Assembly (NCBI RefSeq): GCF_015706575.1
Contig: NW_024037071.1
Coordinates: 10,157,774-10,221,773, forward strand
DNA: 64,000 bases
DNA from: Patiria miniata
Lineage: Eukaryota; Echinodermata; Asteroidea; Valvatida; Asterinidae
Direction of reading: 5' to 3'
The notes beneath the pieces were generated by a model. It did no database searches, was not told the origin of the DNA, and worked only from the letters and a program-made list of their open reading frames with translations. The translations under genes and the position numbers were made by a program. Shown here piece after piece: positions 11,301 through 26,900 of this stretch (the first letter of the stretch is position 1; each line of letters opens with the position of its first letter).

Positions 11301-14300
11301 AGTTTTTGGACTGAATGGGATTCGAACCGCCAACCTTCCACTCCGTAGCTCCACGCTTTAACCACTCGGCTACGATGCCCATCTACCCAAACGCACCCTA
11401 TATGGTTGGCATTTAGTGACGTGTAACTCACTAATCAGGTGACTCTATGGACGCCTTGCACAAGAATCTCTCCATAGTTACAAAGAGAAAGTTGGGGGAG
11501 ACCTTTCGGAGAGACGCTGACACGAAGACGCCACAGGTTTGTGCACATTCAGATTACAATTAGTCGTGCGTACTTTGCGCAGTGCGTGCGGTAACCATTA
11601 CGCACGCTATGTCGCCCTCTACCGTTCGTGCACAAAATCTATTACCCATTCACGGGTAAGTAAAAAAAAAGTCCCCTCTTTTCCCCTTACGTAACGCCAT
11701 GTTTCCTTTAATTACGTGTGCATCAGCACAAAGACGAATAATCAGGCATGCAACTTTTCCTCGGATCCGCTGATTTCCTCGTTCATAATTCTCATGAATG
11801 TCATTACATATTGAAAAATACTGTACAAAGTCTTGTGTGGTTTGGAGTTTCCTCGTTTTTTCTTAATTCACAGTTGCATGCCTGATAATATAAAAATTCT
11901 TGTGGGTATTCTCCTTGCAGATGCCCAATTTTGAGATGAATAAAGAACACTGAAACCCATAAATATCTTAGATGGTTAAATTTTTTCATTATGTGTGGGC
12001 TATATATAGTGTGCGACTGTGCGACAATTCTTGGACTTTGTCCTTAATCCAGATTTTGAAAACCCAGCAAAAACCATGCATTCTGCACCTGTAGTTAAAA
12101 TGTGGGGTTGAGAGGCCAAAACTGGTTAGCAAATCCAAACTCTGCTGCCAACTTGTGTCAAAACCGTTATGAGTATGAACGGTATGCCTTGTCAACCTGT
12201 GTTTGATAAACTTCAATCAGACCTGGATTCATCATTTATTGTTAGCCAACAATTTGGCCCTCGCTTGCCCCCATCAATTTTTGTTGAGTCTGGCGCCTGC
12301 ACTGTGTGCAGGTAACTCCCTTGATAGGCTGCCAAATTCATATTAATGATAATGCATCCGGAATTAATTGATTCCTTAACGGAAGTGAAATTATCAGCAT
12401 GCTTGATTAATCATCCTGTTATAAATGTATTCCCTGAAGTGCATATAGCGTGAGAAAGTTTGGTACATTTTGACATTGCTTCAATCTCCAGAAACGCTTG
12501 TACGTTTGTTTGAATAATGGGCCAACTTTTAATGGTTTGTTTTTGACAGTGGTACATGTGACTTTGATCTAAAACTATACATAATGTATACTGTATTTGT
12601 ACATCAGTTCATCCAGAGGCCACCAACCTCGTTCCCATGGGTACGAGATCTTGCTGCACCATGTTGTTTCCCATCATGCCTTGCGCGATCTCAACCCCTG
12701 GAATTGTGTAATTTAAATGTGTCAAAATATGGCACATTATAATTAGGCTGCAGTATATCCGTTTTACGTGCCGACGCCATCTTTAAAATGTTTAAAGTTG
12801 TGATTTTGAAGAATCAATCATTTCAAACATAAGGTTTGGACGTTGCGTGACTTAGCAAAGATGTGTATTAATTAAATGTACGTACCCCTTTCATCCTTTT
12901 ACAACCGAAGATACAGGTTTTTTTTTGCGAAAAACGAGGCTGCCATAATCCATATCGTACAGGCATTGCAAGTTTTGAATAACAAATAATTTTTGTACGT
13001 GACGTGACATGCAAAGCACGTGAGCGCTTTATCGGTGTGCCCGGCGTGCAATCTTCGAAATTCACGCGCAGTACGCTCTGAATAGCCAGTCAGCATCGTT
13101 TACGTGTACATTACGGCCAGGGGTTAGTGAAGGAACGCACACGCGCCCATGGAGTCGAGGCTGAGAGGCCACTTGCTGTTTTAACAAAGTGCCAACTAAA
13201 AAAATGATTTATTTGAATTAGTAATGTATTTTTTCCATGTGTCACGCATTGCAATGATATGTTACGTGACAAGCCAAGGGTGGACGGACGATATTCGCTC
13301 CCCACGGTATTGGAAGTTTGCCTCGGGGAACTAGTTTGTCAACTTCCAATACCGTGGGGAGCTATAATATCTGACTGTCCACCCGAAATAAACCTTGTTA
13401 TATTTGTTTTAATATAGGCCTACGGTACCTTGTAGAAATCTGTGTTCGAGTTTTCAGAAGAAAAAGAAATCTGTGTTCGAGTTTTTAGAAGAAAATGAAA
13501 TCTGTGTTCCAGTTTTTAGAAAAAAAGGAAATTCGTGTTCGAGTTTTCCTAAGATTCACTCCCGAGAAAGTTCAAGCCATATTTTTTAACATTGAATATT
13601 TCCTGGATATAACTGATTTACAAATTTAGTTTCAGCTCAAGGTTTACCGTAGAATTACTGAAAAACACTTCTTGCAGAAAGTTTGTCTGATTCTTAGGCT
13701 TACGCCTTATCCCCCTCAAAGGCAAAATATTACAAATTTTATAAATATTAGGCTATACAAGTAAACTTCAGTACATGGCTAAGCTGCTTTCTTGAGATCT
13801 TTACTCCAGATAAGAAACTGCTGCCTTCCGGGGGTAATTTCATGGATGGTTACACAACACAAAAGGGCTTGAAACCTTGCAACCAACTAAGATCTTTTAA
13901 TTGAAAAGTGCACGTCGAACTGGTGGGGGTTTAAGAGAAAATGCTGGATTTGCTGCAATCAGCCCTCAGGGCGGCATTAAAATAATCATTTGAAAATGTT
14001 TTTCCGAGGGAAATATTACAGTTGCCTAAAGTACAGTGACTGTATTTGCTTTTTACTATAAGGAAGCAAAATCTTATTCTACCACTACCTGCGTGACATT
14101 TTTTTCTTAACAGAAGTTTTTCTCAAGAGTTGTTCAGTTTGTTTTTCACAGCAATGTTTCTTTGGGCGTGTTCTGTGCACTTTGAAACAGGCTTCTTTTA
14201 TGATAGTGTTTAGTCTTTCCGCAAACATCCTCAGAATTGTTTAGTGCTTTGGCTGTAGAATTAATTGTCTTAACCCTCCTGCTATCTGAACAGTCACAGA

Positions 14301-14861
14301 CAGTCAAAAAATCAAATGTAATAGTGGAGTGCTGTGGCCTCGTGGTTAAGGGCCTTGGATTCATGGTCTGATCTTGCGCTGATCTTGAGCTGCTGCAGGT
14401 TACTCCCCAGCTAATGCCGGTACCCATTTATACTCCTGGGTGGAGAGGGGCAAGTGGGGATGAAGTGGCTTGCCCAAGGACACAATTGGCCAGCAGCTGG
14501 ATTCGAACCCCTGACCCTCTAACCATGAGCCGCGAACCCTAACTACTAGGCCAAACTCGCTAAGTACCAAAAATGCTGGACAACATTAGTTGTAATTTTT
14601 TTTAAAATGCGCTTAGACCCTGTAGTACCATGTTACATTTTACTTGGGATTTGGGAACCATACAGTGTACTTGCATACTATGTAAAAAAAACAAATTCTT
14701 CTGGAACATGTATAAACACTTCAAACGTAATTGAACCATCATTAGCGTGGTTCCTGGATCCTTACCATTGCCTCAGCTTGCGTGCCAATGAAGAGATTCC
14801 CACAGTCCAACCTGAGGATATATCGTTGATTGAGGGTCGTAATTCCTTCTGCCCCACTCCC

Positions 14862-14907
<46 letters not shown>

Positions 14908-17900
14908 CTACAGTACATCAAGTTCTTATCAAGACTGAGATCAAAACAACTGATTACAGAAAGAATTCCCTCCGAGACCATTGGCAGTGGAGGTGTAATG
15001 CTGAACTGTGGTTGTTAATTGGAAGTATCCGATCAAAACTCTGTGCTTAAAAAAAAACACCCAACTTTTGTACTTGTGTACATTTACATACATCATTACA
15101 GTCATATCTCTTAATTTATCTAGAAAAACCAACTTTTGCATTTTGTTGTGTGCCTGGTAGAAGGTTGTGTGCACTATGCCCTTACGCGTAATCACCAAAA
15201 TGTCCTTAGCAAAAAGGGCACATGCAGAAGACTGCCTCGAATTTAATGAAATTTAAACATTTCCTTCGGAAATTGACACAATTTTGATTCATACGTGTGA
15301 CAAATTTAAAATTCCTACCATTTATAGTACACAGGGATGTGATTTCTCCGTTTTTTTTCCAGAAATCCATTTTTTGGGCCTCAAAAGTCCACCAATCATG
15401 TGAATCCGTTGAGAAAATAGGGGGGTAGAATGTGCTAATTAATTATTCATAATGAGTTTTGCTTGCCGAAATATCCGACGGACATTACTTCGTTGATCGG
15501 TATATCTTTTAACGCACGCACATGCGCTCGCCGGAGTTTGCCCTTCATGCTTAACATTTTCAGGTTTTTTTGTCACAGACCAATCACATTCCTGATAGTA
15601 CGAGTGGGAGAACATTCATACGTGGGGGAACAACGATGTATGCGTCAGAACGCTCAAGTCAAATGCCTTTCTGCCGGTTGAGCGACGATTTACACACATT
15701 TTGCACCTGAAAATTCTCTCCAGCTTTGCTTTTCTCTCCTTAGTCTTGAAAAACAATCAAGAATTTTAAATTAGGTTTTTGCCCTTTTTCAACGTACTTT
15801 GATTTACACTGTATAGGGCCTACTCGGTGTTGACTGAGGGCTGGCGAGAAACAATTCACAAGCTTATTCTGGTGGGATTGGAACCCACGACCTCCTGCTT
15901 ACTAGTGCAGACGTCTTTACCACTTGACTACCAAGCTTGCCAATTTTAAAGTTTCATCTCCCCTGACTTAAACTCCATCTTACAAATCTAGAATTTGTGT
16001 TTCCCTTTTACACTCCCTTGTTGAGAACTGTTTTTGTTTTAAATAAGGGAATAAATGTGTGCTCCGGAGGTTTTTATCACTCTGTTTAAGACCGCTTAGA
16101 GTCTGGGTGCTGATAATTACCCGAGCCGGAGTTGGATTTTTAGGAGTCGGTGTTGGATTTTTAGGAGTCCACATTTTATGTGACACTGGAAAAGTGTTTA
16201 AGACCAGCTAGCCATGTCTTTATCATCCGTTTAAGACCGGCCACGTGACGGGCTCTCGACCAATAGGAATAGCTAAACTGTCTGAGGTATTTATGAATTT
16301 GAATTTGTCTTTGTCTGTCTACAGAGTCCACTAGACATTGGTATCCAGCCACCAGTTACCTTTATATTAACAGCCGGTTCTGGGCCAGTCTTCCTCAGTG
16401 GACAGCATATGATAGGTAATGAATAAAGACGCAGCAGTGCAGTGGCGTAGCCAGTTTTTTTTAAGTGGGGGGGGGGGGGGGGGGAAGGGGGTCAGGGGTC
16501 AGGGGCATTAACATTTCATGGGAGGGCACCAAGGGCAGACCCCTAAAAAAATGTGTCCCCTAATTTTCAGGGCCCCGTTTGGCCAGCGTGGTGCTGCAAA
16601 TTCGAAAAAAGGGAGGGGAGGGGCAAAGCTCTTGACATTATAGGGCGCTCTTTTTGTTTTCATAAATAAGGTTAAGGTATTTGAATTTGGAAAGAGAACT
16701 ACCCATCTACATTGTACATTCCTCTGCTGGTTTAAATACTAAAACATAACAAAAAATCCTGAGTAAGGGGACAAATTTTATTTTTTTGGTGGGGAACCTG
16801 CAGGGGAACTGGGAATTTGTGAAAGGCACTTCCCCCCCCCCCAGGGCCTCCCAACACTTTATGGGAAACTGCACACACATATTTCTGACTTTGTTTCTGG
16901 AGGTGTGCCAACCCAATGTCAAAGACTGTCAGTTTAGGGGAACTGTACCCATCCCGACAGATTCCAACAAAACATGCTGTTGGGGTTTGATGGGTTGAGT
17001 CCTGTTAGAGTAAATTTAAACACCGTTCAAAAACCTCAATCATAGTGGCTGTGTTTTCAGAGAGTTTGAAGACCATATATTTACATTGTAAGTGTTATGA
17101 CAAGTGTAGCAAGTTTGTTACTTAAAATCTTTCGTCTTGGACTCCAGAAATCAGTGCAGATGATGAAGAAGAGTTAGAGGAAGATGACGAAGAAGAAGAA
17201 GAAGATGAAGTGGAAGTCAACGCATCTCCAGATTTCCCGGTCGCAAAGAGCAAAAAGAGACCGCTATCTACCTCCGATGGCACTGCTAAAAAGACCAAGG
17301 TGAGAGTTTTGATCTTAACAACAACAATATCACAGAATCTTAATAACAATATCACAGAATTCAATATCAGCATTTTGTCCTTCACTGATGTATAAACACT
17401 GTATACTCAGTGTGTTACCCCACGAGTGAAAGTGAGAAAACAAAATATACGTCGTTTACAAGTCGGTGAAGGGCAAAAAAACACCTATTATTGAATTTAC
17501 ATCACCCGACGCAAATTCCATCTTATGAATAATATCACAAAATTTAAAGGGAAGATCTACAACATTTGCAAACATCAAAAAACGAAATGATCAAATTATC
17601 ACGAAGCACCTTACTGGATTGTTAGGGAATGACAGTCTAAAGCATCCTGTAAAATCGTGGCTCCTGGTGTGCTGACATTTTGAGAAAAAGTGTAATTTTT
17701 CCAACGCTGGTCGGCTGATCAGCGTTGGAGAAAAGTTTTTTTTTTTCTCAAAAACTGCTCTTACTTTTCATATTTACTTATTCCGCATTTTCTTTGCAAT
17801 TGATTACACACCTATGAAGGGGTACAAGCCTGCTAGACTGATTCTCTGACCTTTCTGTTTCATCTTAAGTGGAGTCAGGGAACCAGACTACAAGAACATT

Positions 17901-20900
17901 ATTGGTTTTCTTGCTTTTTCCAGCATTTACAAGCCCAAAACGTGAAACAAGTCAGTTTAACAATATTTGCTATAACATACTAATCCTCCCAATCCATTTA
18001 TTTCTGAAAATTGCAGCAAAAGCAAATGTTGTACATTCCCTTTAAAAGGCACTCTTTATCTTCTAGCCATTACTTTAATGGCGCCTGTCTAGATATATAG
18101 ATGAACGGGGAACAAACTCAGTTGTTGGGAAAAGCTAGCATAGAAGGATTTGTTTTGAGTTTCTGTGCGCAGAGTGAGGGATGGGGGTTATTAGGCCATA
18201 AATCAAGGCGGGTAGTTTCCCTATTGAATTATATTAAAATCTAATTTCCTTGGTTTTGATTCAGATGGCTAAGTTAGACAAAGATGCTGACAAGAAAGAA
18301 GACGAGGATGAGGAAGAAGACGACGAAGAAGAAGATGAAGTAATGGCAATGGTAGGTTTGAGATCGGCAGAAGGTCAAATTTGTAACACATGAGGGCGCT
18401 TTACAACAAAATTTCTGGATCCATACAATAGAAAATTATTTATTTAAGCAAGTTTGCAGTGTTCAATTTAAAAAGTGTAATTGAAATAAAAGCAATAATG
18501 TATATAAACTTAATATCCAGGAATTCCTGTCTGTGTGCAACACTGCCCCCTCCCCCGCCCCCGCCCCCGAAAAAGGCATTGTTACAGCACACTTGTTCAC
18601 TAAAAAATGTGACCCACTCTGCAAAAATGAGTCTGATGTCGCATAATTTGAATTCAAGCTTTTGCCACTTTTAAATGGAAACAGTAAACATTTGCTTAAA
18701 ATTTGGACTTTTTGTTTTTGTTTTATTTTGGTTGTTTGATAGTTTTAGTTCAAATATCTTACGCAGAAATTTAATTATTGTAAGAAAAAGACTAACAAAA
18801 TTGTGATTGTTGGTGCTTTTCCTGGTTAGTTACAGTGTATTTGTCATTTTTCAAACCTTTTTTTCTCCATTGAGACCTTTCTAGCTTTGCCAAACCTTGA
18901 CAGAATTAAACAAGCACAACAATGCAACCAAATGTCCTGGAGAGGTCCCTGATATATCAAATGAAAGCTTATTCCATTCCCATTTTATTAATGTAGTGAA
19001 CTCAAAATGTCAGTTTTGCCACAACAGACTCATTTTAGCAGAGCGGGTCACAAATATGGCTTATTTGCATCTTTGTAAGTTACTGAGTTGGACAGAATTG
19101 GTCCAAAAAGATATTTCTCTTTCTAGGCCAGATTGGGTATACTTTTTTTTTTTAGTAATCTTCATAAAACTACTACATTGTCGTCAAGCTTGAGTGTATT
19201 TGAAATAATTAAAAAAAAACACCAAACCAACAACAAAAACAAAAACTTCTTAGAAGTGTTCACACCTCATGCTCCTGTCAGAGCATACACACTGTATTGC
19301 CATACTGCATCGATTCACATGACCGGCCCTACCAACAAATGTGAATTGAACAGTATGAGAAGAACGCATCTTTGGGACAGCAGCAAGAAGGGGTTATCAC
19401 CATTAAAGGGACATTACGGCCTGAAATCCCCGAAAATTTTATGTTTTGGATTGTTTACTTATCCTATTTCAAAGGTCTGGGTAAAAGTAAACTGACCGAA
19501 TGTCACTCTGTTCCTAAGAAAAGACGAAAAATCCGGTTGTTTACTTCTGACTAGCATACTCTAGATATCATGACTAGCACCCAACAGCTCGATTTTTGAG
19601 AGTTAAAATGTTGACCCCCTGAAATTCATTCTCATGCGCCGTCGCAAGAATAGCTCAAAAATCGCAAGAATAACACAAAAACACCCAGTGTTTAATAATA
19701 GTGGGTATTTATAAAGCACACGTTTCAACAAGGACTGGCGTTCAAGGCGCTACACCATTATTACCCCTGCTCATTGGACCTATGAAACATTCCAAATACC
19801 ATCTAAGCTGGGGAGTATACAGCTCGATGCAGCCTGCTAGTCGCAAGGAAGCTAATTCAGTCACAATAACCATCTCTGCCCTCACAGGTACCCATTTACT
19901 CCTGGGTGGAGAGAAGCAATGAGTGACAAAGTGCCTTGCCCAAGGGCACATGCACCATGATCCCAGGCTGGACCCGAACCCACAACCTGCAGCTTTACCC
20001 GCAGATGCCCTTAACCACGAGGCCACAGCACTCCACAAAGGATGGTTGTGTGGGGGCTTATATTTTCTTTCTTTTGTATGCTCTTTCCAATTAACATCGT
20101 TTTGTGTAAACCGTTTTGTAGCCGAATTGGCACATTTCTGAATATTAGGAAGTTGGTATCGAGTACCTAGGTATTCATCACAGCCCTACGTTAGATGCAT
20201 TCGATGCCTTAAACTAATCTCTAGAGCTCATCTTAGAAGAGCAAACACTTCTCTACTGCTGATAATATTTCTGAAATTGTGATTACTTTATTACAGATGG
20301 AGGATGATGAGGATGATGAAGATGATGAGGACTTTGAAGGAGGAGAAGACGAAGAAGAAGATGATGAGGAAGAAAGGTACTTATTATTATGAGAAGGTTT
20401 GGCATGAGACGGTTACATGGCAATTTGGCAATTTGCATAGGCAATTTGCGATTTACTACACGTGTACACAGCACAGTTATACAGAGTGTCCTAAAAAAAA
20501 AAAAAAACCTCTATAAGCACCTTCTTTTCCACAGTTTTAAAAAAACATCGCAAATCTTGATGCATGTTTGATGCAATTTAATGCAGTCTTGATCCAAGTT
20601 TAGTTCATTAGCTTTTCAACAACGAAAAAGTCTTTCCAATCAGACAAATAATAGTTGAGTTTAGGCCAATTGTTTAAGATTGGGTTCAGCTCGGGTAATT
20701 ATCAGCATCCAGACTCCAACCGGTCTTAAACAGAGTGTTTTTAATACCAGCCAAGCACACATTTATTCCCTTAATAATAATGTGTGTATTAATAAAGTGC
20801 AGATATCCACCAGTATTGGTGCTCAAAGCACTACATCATTATTACCCTGCTCATTGGGCCAAAGAAACATCCCAAATACCATCTCAGGTCCCTGGGGAGT

Positions 20901-23900
20901 ATAAAGCTTGATGCTGCCATTTCGGCGCAAAGCAGCAATAATCAATCCCAATAGCCATCTCTGCCCAAACAGGTACCCATTTACTCCTGGGTGGGGAGAA
21001 GCAATAAGTGACAAAGTGCCTTGCGCAATGGCCCATGCACCATAGCCCAAGTCTGGACTCGATTCCACAACCCGCAGAATTACCCGCAGACCACAAATTC
21101 AATTCTCCAGACCACGAGGCCACAGCACTCCACTAAGCCCAGTTGTACATGTACCTGTTCAAAGTAACAGGGAATGATCAATGACAAAGGAATGTCTTCA
21201 TCATGGCTCATCTTAATAGTTTTTAACTTGACTTACGACTGGACAACTTTTAGATTGACTTGTGACTCATACAACTCTGGTGGAGACTTTCTGAAGGGCC
21301 ACCATTACTAAAGTGTACCCCTCTCCATGATTGACTATTAACACCCAAAGCATAGGATGACGTTTTTTTTTCTCTCAATTAAATTTCAGCGATGAGGATG
21401 ATGATGAAGACGATAACGATGAAGAAGAAGAAGAAGAAGAAGATGAGGAATCACCAGAGAAACCCCTCAAGACGAAAGCTAAAGGCAAAAAGGTAAGAAA
21501 CATCGGCCAGGACAGTAACGCGCAAAACGATTTGAAACGCGTACCGTAAGGAAATAGTACAAAAATCACTGCATTAATATCTAACTGATATAGAGTCAGT
21601 GTGGCCCGTGCATTATAGGCCATGTTCACACTGGACTCGTTTGGAAGACTTCACCCGTGGTTTCATTGTCCATGAATCCCATGCAGTGAATGAACATGGG
21701 CTTTCAAGTATACCTACTTGTCTTACTTTTCCTAGGTTTTTTTTTACCTTGCTCCAACTTTTCCTACTTTGTTCTTGGAAATTCCTACTTCTTATCCCAC
21801 ATCTTCAAAAATGAAATCTCATTGAATATTTTTCATAACAGTGTTACGCACTGCCGTATGTAAATCACACAATGAAGGGCTTGGGCGCAGGAGTACTGCA
21901 ACTGTACTTCCAAGAGCTTAGTTGAGGATGGAGCACAAGTGTTGTGAGTAATGGACGCCAAATGAGGTTTATGATGCTGTGGACTCGGGTGAATATCAAC
22001 GAAAACTACTCCTGAATCCCGCAAAAGTGCTTCTTTTATCCCGATCTTGTCCTCAACAGTCCTACTTTTGTCCTGTTTTTTTGAAAATTTTGATCCTAGT
22101 GTTCTCCTACTTTTTCACCTGGGTCTGCTTGAAAGCCTGTTAACAGTTATACTGACACTTAAAACCATATTACCCTGCTATAAGCAACAGAAAGCAACAA
22201 AGGTAAAAAGTTATTACATACTGTTGCATTTAGCAGCCAACTCAAGTCCCTGTGCTCTGTTGCATCTTGTTGCATTTAGCAGGGTAATGCTCATAGTGCC
22301 AAGGCAATACAACAGAATCTACTGTTGCATTTGGTTGCATTTAGCAGGGTAACTGCTTGGTGCCAAGGCTGGTATGCACTGGGTTCACTGCACCATGCAA
22401 CATAACCCACAGTTGCAATTTGTTGCATTTAGCAGGGTTCTTACATTGTATTTCAGCCAAGTTGCATTTTGTTGCATTTGGCAGGGTGCCTGGAGAAAAC
22501 CTGTTGGGGGTTAGGGTTAAAGAAGTGACGCTGTAGTCATTTTCAAGGAGATGAAACCTGGTACAACCTTCAGTCAAGTTTTCCTGCCTTGTCAAAGTGC
22601 CTGAGTATCCTGAGTAAAATAATGGAAAGATGGCTTGCTTTGCTAAATGCAGAGGGGACTTTTGTCATGAGGTTGGACATCATCCCTATCTTCAGAATTA
22701 TTTAGAAGCCTTCAATGTCTGAACACAAAAATAGAAATACTTTAGTCATTGGTCTCATATTACCTGGCGTTCTGGAGGAATTTGATGTCTCTGAAGCAAT
22801 ACCTTGGCCTTATTGAGCCAGAAACTCGACACCAGGGGGTCTTCAACCTCCTTAGGTTGGACTCAAACAAAGGCGAGCTTTCAAAAGCACCGTACATGTT
22901 GAACCATGGCATTGAGGTACCACCTATAATTCCATGCTTGTTTTCCCAGGTGGGCTTGTCCCATAATTACAACAGCGTGCCACTACCGATCAGATGTCTC
23001 TGTATTGGAGTGTCACGCTCGTGACTCACGGATTGTGACATTTCTGTGCAGTGTTCTGATGACTCTGTTGGGTAAAGGTTGGGGGGATAAGATCTAGCGA
23101 GCCTACTCAAGATGACCAATGATCCGTGGGGAGTTTGCCTCATTCATTGGCCTTGAACTTGGAGAGGCGTCTTTAAGAAACACGGTGCCTCTTCGTAGTG
23201 AGAAAAAGTATGCGAAGTGTCTTAATAGCAACACTTCTGTTGAAGACAAGAAGAAAGTCTGAATTTTCAAAATGCCCAATACATAATTTTGATTCCAGCT
23301 GTAGTATTTCTAGTATGTTAATTATCAATGAATTTGCCCTACATCAGTGTAATTTTATGAGCAATGTACACCCAGTACATGTGTGTATACAAATATACAC
23401 AGTGCTGTTGGGAGAGTGGCCTAGTGGTTAGGGTTCGTGACTCATGGTCAGGGGTTCGAATCCAGCTACTGGCCATATGTTGTGTCCTTGGGCAAGCCAC
23501 TTCACCACCACTTGCCTCTCTCCACCCAGGAGTATAAATGGGTACTCACTACTGGCATTAGCTTGGGAGTAACCTGCGATGGACTAGCATCCCATGCAAA
23601 GGGAATAGAAATATTCTCAGGCTTTTCATGCTGCTGAAACCAGAGATAAACGCCGGCCTGATGGGCCACATTGGCTCATGACAGACTTGACTTTACTTAC
23701 TGTGCAAGAGCTTGTGAAAAAAAATCACGCAAGCACCCTGGGGTAGGATTTGAATTCACAACCTCTTGCTTGCTAGTACAGATTCGACTACCAATCTTCC
23801 ACTGGGTTTGGTTGGTTGGTCCAAGTCTAATGAAACAGTAGGCACCAGCATCTTGTACTCCTCATACCCGTACATGCATACATGTGCATATTTAAGACCA

Positions 23901-26900
23901 TACAGTTCGCGGATTTGTAACTCATACATGTAGCAAACAACAATAATGTTAAATCAAATTAGGTTTTGCCTTTCCCCGACATATAAACACTGTATACTCA
24001 GCATTGAGGATACAGTGTTTATAAGTTGGTGAAGGGCAAAACCTAATTTGATTTACATCACCCCGACGCAAAATTCCATCGTATGAATATAGTTAATGCG
24101 GTACCCGCTGCTATGTACATCTGATTTGCACCAGCCAACCGATCCCGTTAGCTCGGTGGTCGAGTGGTAGACATCTGCACTAGAAAGCAGGAGGTCGTGG
24201 GTTCGAGTCCCACCCGAGTGATTGTTTCCAACTTTCACTCGGAAGGTAACACACTGAGTATACATACTGTACAAGTGTTTATACGTCGGTGAAGGGCAAA
24301 ACCTGATTTGATTTACATCACTCCGACACAAAATTTCATCTTATGAATAGTTAATACAGTACCCGCTGCTATCTGATTTGAACCAGCCAACCGATCCCGT
24401 TAGCTCGGTGGTCCAGTGGTAAGACGTCTGCACTGAATGCAGGAGGTCGTGGGTTCGAGTCCCACCCAAATGATTTTTCCCAACTTTCACTCGGGAGGTA
24501 ACACACTGAGTATACAGTGTTTATACATACGTGTACATGTACGTCGGTGAAGGGCAAAACCTAATTTGATTTACATCACCCTGATGCAAAATTACATTTT
24601 ATGAATAAAAATAACGTTAACTAACTAAGTTAGGTCAAGTGGTGGCGGTATTTGGAAAAAAGTCATTTTCGATACAGAAATTCCACTTTTCTTGGAAATG
24701 ACAGCACACCAGGTGCCGTGATTTCACAGGATGGTTGAGACAATTATTCACTTACAGTCAGGTACGGTACAAGTATTTCATAATAATTTGGAGCTTGTGT
24801 TTTTGATGTTTGCAAATGTTGTATATTGCCTTTAACCAAGTTATGCTGAGAGCTGAGCAAGTTTTCTGCTGATAAACAGTTCCATGGAAGATGCCCATGG
24901 TGTCTTTTAGTGAAGCTTCCTAGGAAGTTCAGAGTAACCAGCATTTGATCAACAACACTTGCAGGGGAAATGTTGATATGCAAGTGTGCATTCGCCAGGA
25001 ATGAGAGCGGATTGACTTATTAAATGACACTAGCTTTCCCCCCTGAAATGTTCTCATCACATCAAAATACGTCCTTGAATCATTTTCCGACATCCCGTGC
25101 TTTGGCAAAAAATAAGATTCAATCTTACATGTAAAACAGAAACAGATTTTTCTTCACCCCCGGTTCATGGCCTCCATGTACAATATTTGGACTTAATTTC
25201 CCAATCCCGCTTCCCCTGGCTTGTACCGGGACATGTATGCATCACCCAGGATTCATCAACCCATTTTAAGACTTGGCAGCCACTGGAATGTGATGTCATG
25301 CACATTATTGCTAAAGACCTTGTAGTTCATGATGTGGGGAGAACGTGCAGATAACATCAGTGGCTTGTACATGTTGTAATTAGTGAACAGTGCTTGGACA
25401 GCATAACAAAGGCACAATGCACCCAGCTGGCAATCTTAAATGATTGATTGTACATGTACGTCATACAATATACATGATGTACATGTGGCAGTAGTCCAAA
25501 TGAAAATGTTGAAATCACTGTCGTGTATGATGTGATCTACATGTACAGTACATGTATGCATGGTACGTGTATGTACGTAAATATATGTAAACACTGCAAA
25601 AAAAAAGAAAGTTCACGCTCATTGGAGGTGTCATAATTTTGAATCTGATTGTCATATGATAACACCATTTATAACTTTGGAGAATGTTGTTAGCTACATT
25701 TTGATACCCTGTTTGCTACCAAAGACCAACCATCGTCCCACATTGACAACGGTTTAAGAAAAATGATGCAGTTTGAAAAGTTGCAAATGTAAAGAGTACA
25801 CGAGTGGAAATTGCTGCGTGACAATATCACACTGCCAGAAACGAACGGCAGGGAATACCGATCGCACAGTGCTTGTACGGTATGCATGGGAGCACGCGAA
25901 TTGAATTACCTGCGCTTTGTTCATGCACTGTGCAGTCGATAGGGGCCAATTACGGGCATGTGTAGTTACGCTCAGCAATTTCTCCTCGCATAATCTTTAA
26001 ATTTGCAACTTTTCAAACTGCATCATTTTTTTTCTAATTTTTTTTAACTTGCCCCTACTTTTCCTATTTTTTTTCTTGAAATTCCTATTTTTTCCTACTT
26101 TTTTGTCCCACAACTCCGAAAACTATTGTTCATACATTTGTACTGTCATAATGTAAATCAAACCTTGAAGGGCGGGGTGCAGGAGTTCTGCAACTGTACT
26201 TCCAAGAGCTTAGTTGATGATGGAGCACAAGTTTTGTGAGTACAGAACATGCCAAATGAGGCTTATGATGCTGTGAGCATGGGTGGGTGTCTCAAATAAA
26301 ACTACTCCTGAAAGCCAGCAACAGTCCTACTTTCTCCTGAATTTGTCCTCCAAAGTCCAACTTTTGTCCTTTTTTTTTTTTTGGATTCTACTGTTCTCTT
26401 ACTTTTTCACCTGGGTCTTGAAAGCCTGCAACAGTCTTACCCGTACATACATGTAAACTCCTACATGTACTAACCACAGTTTTGCTGGTCCCAAAGGGCA
26501 AGCCTTAAGTGTCTTCTTTGTTCCTGCATATATCTCACTCACTCATTCAATATCACTTGTGACCCAGACTGGTTGTTGGCTGGTGAATAGGGCAGTGCTA
26601 TTGTATAGGATTACCCCTTGACGTCACTGAATGTGGTCAATCTATTGTGTAGACCAGATGCATGAAGAGACTCCCAGTGAATAACCATTCTGAATCAAGT
26701 GAATGCAATCTTGTGCGCTCTGACTAACCGGTAGACTGGCCTAGGAACAAGTTTTTACCAGACTTGCCTTGTCGTCTTGTTTTGTATCTGTTTTGAAACT
26801 GCTTCTACTGCACATCCATGTTGCACGTACAAATGTTCATACGTGTAGGACTTGATTTTGAGGAACATTTCCCTGCTGGCGGTTTCCTGACGAGCTGACG

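Noticed and set aside
14607-15050. 147-codon plus-strand frame
   Set aside because: It crosses the 43-base G run as a polyglycine stretch and has no recognisable domain.
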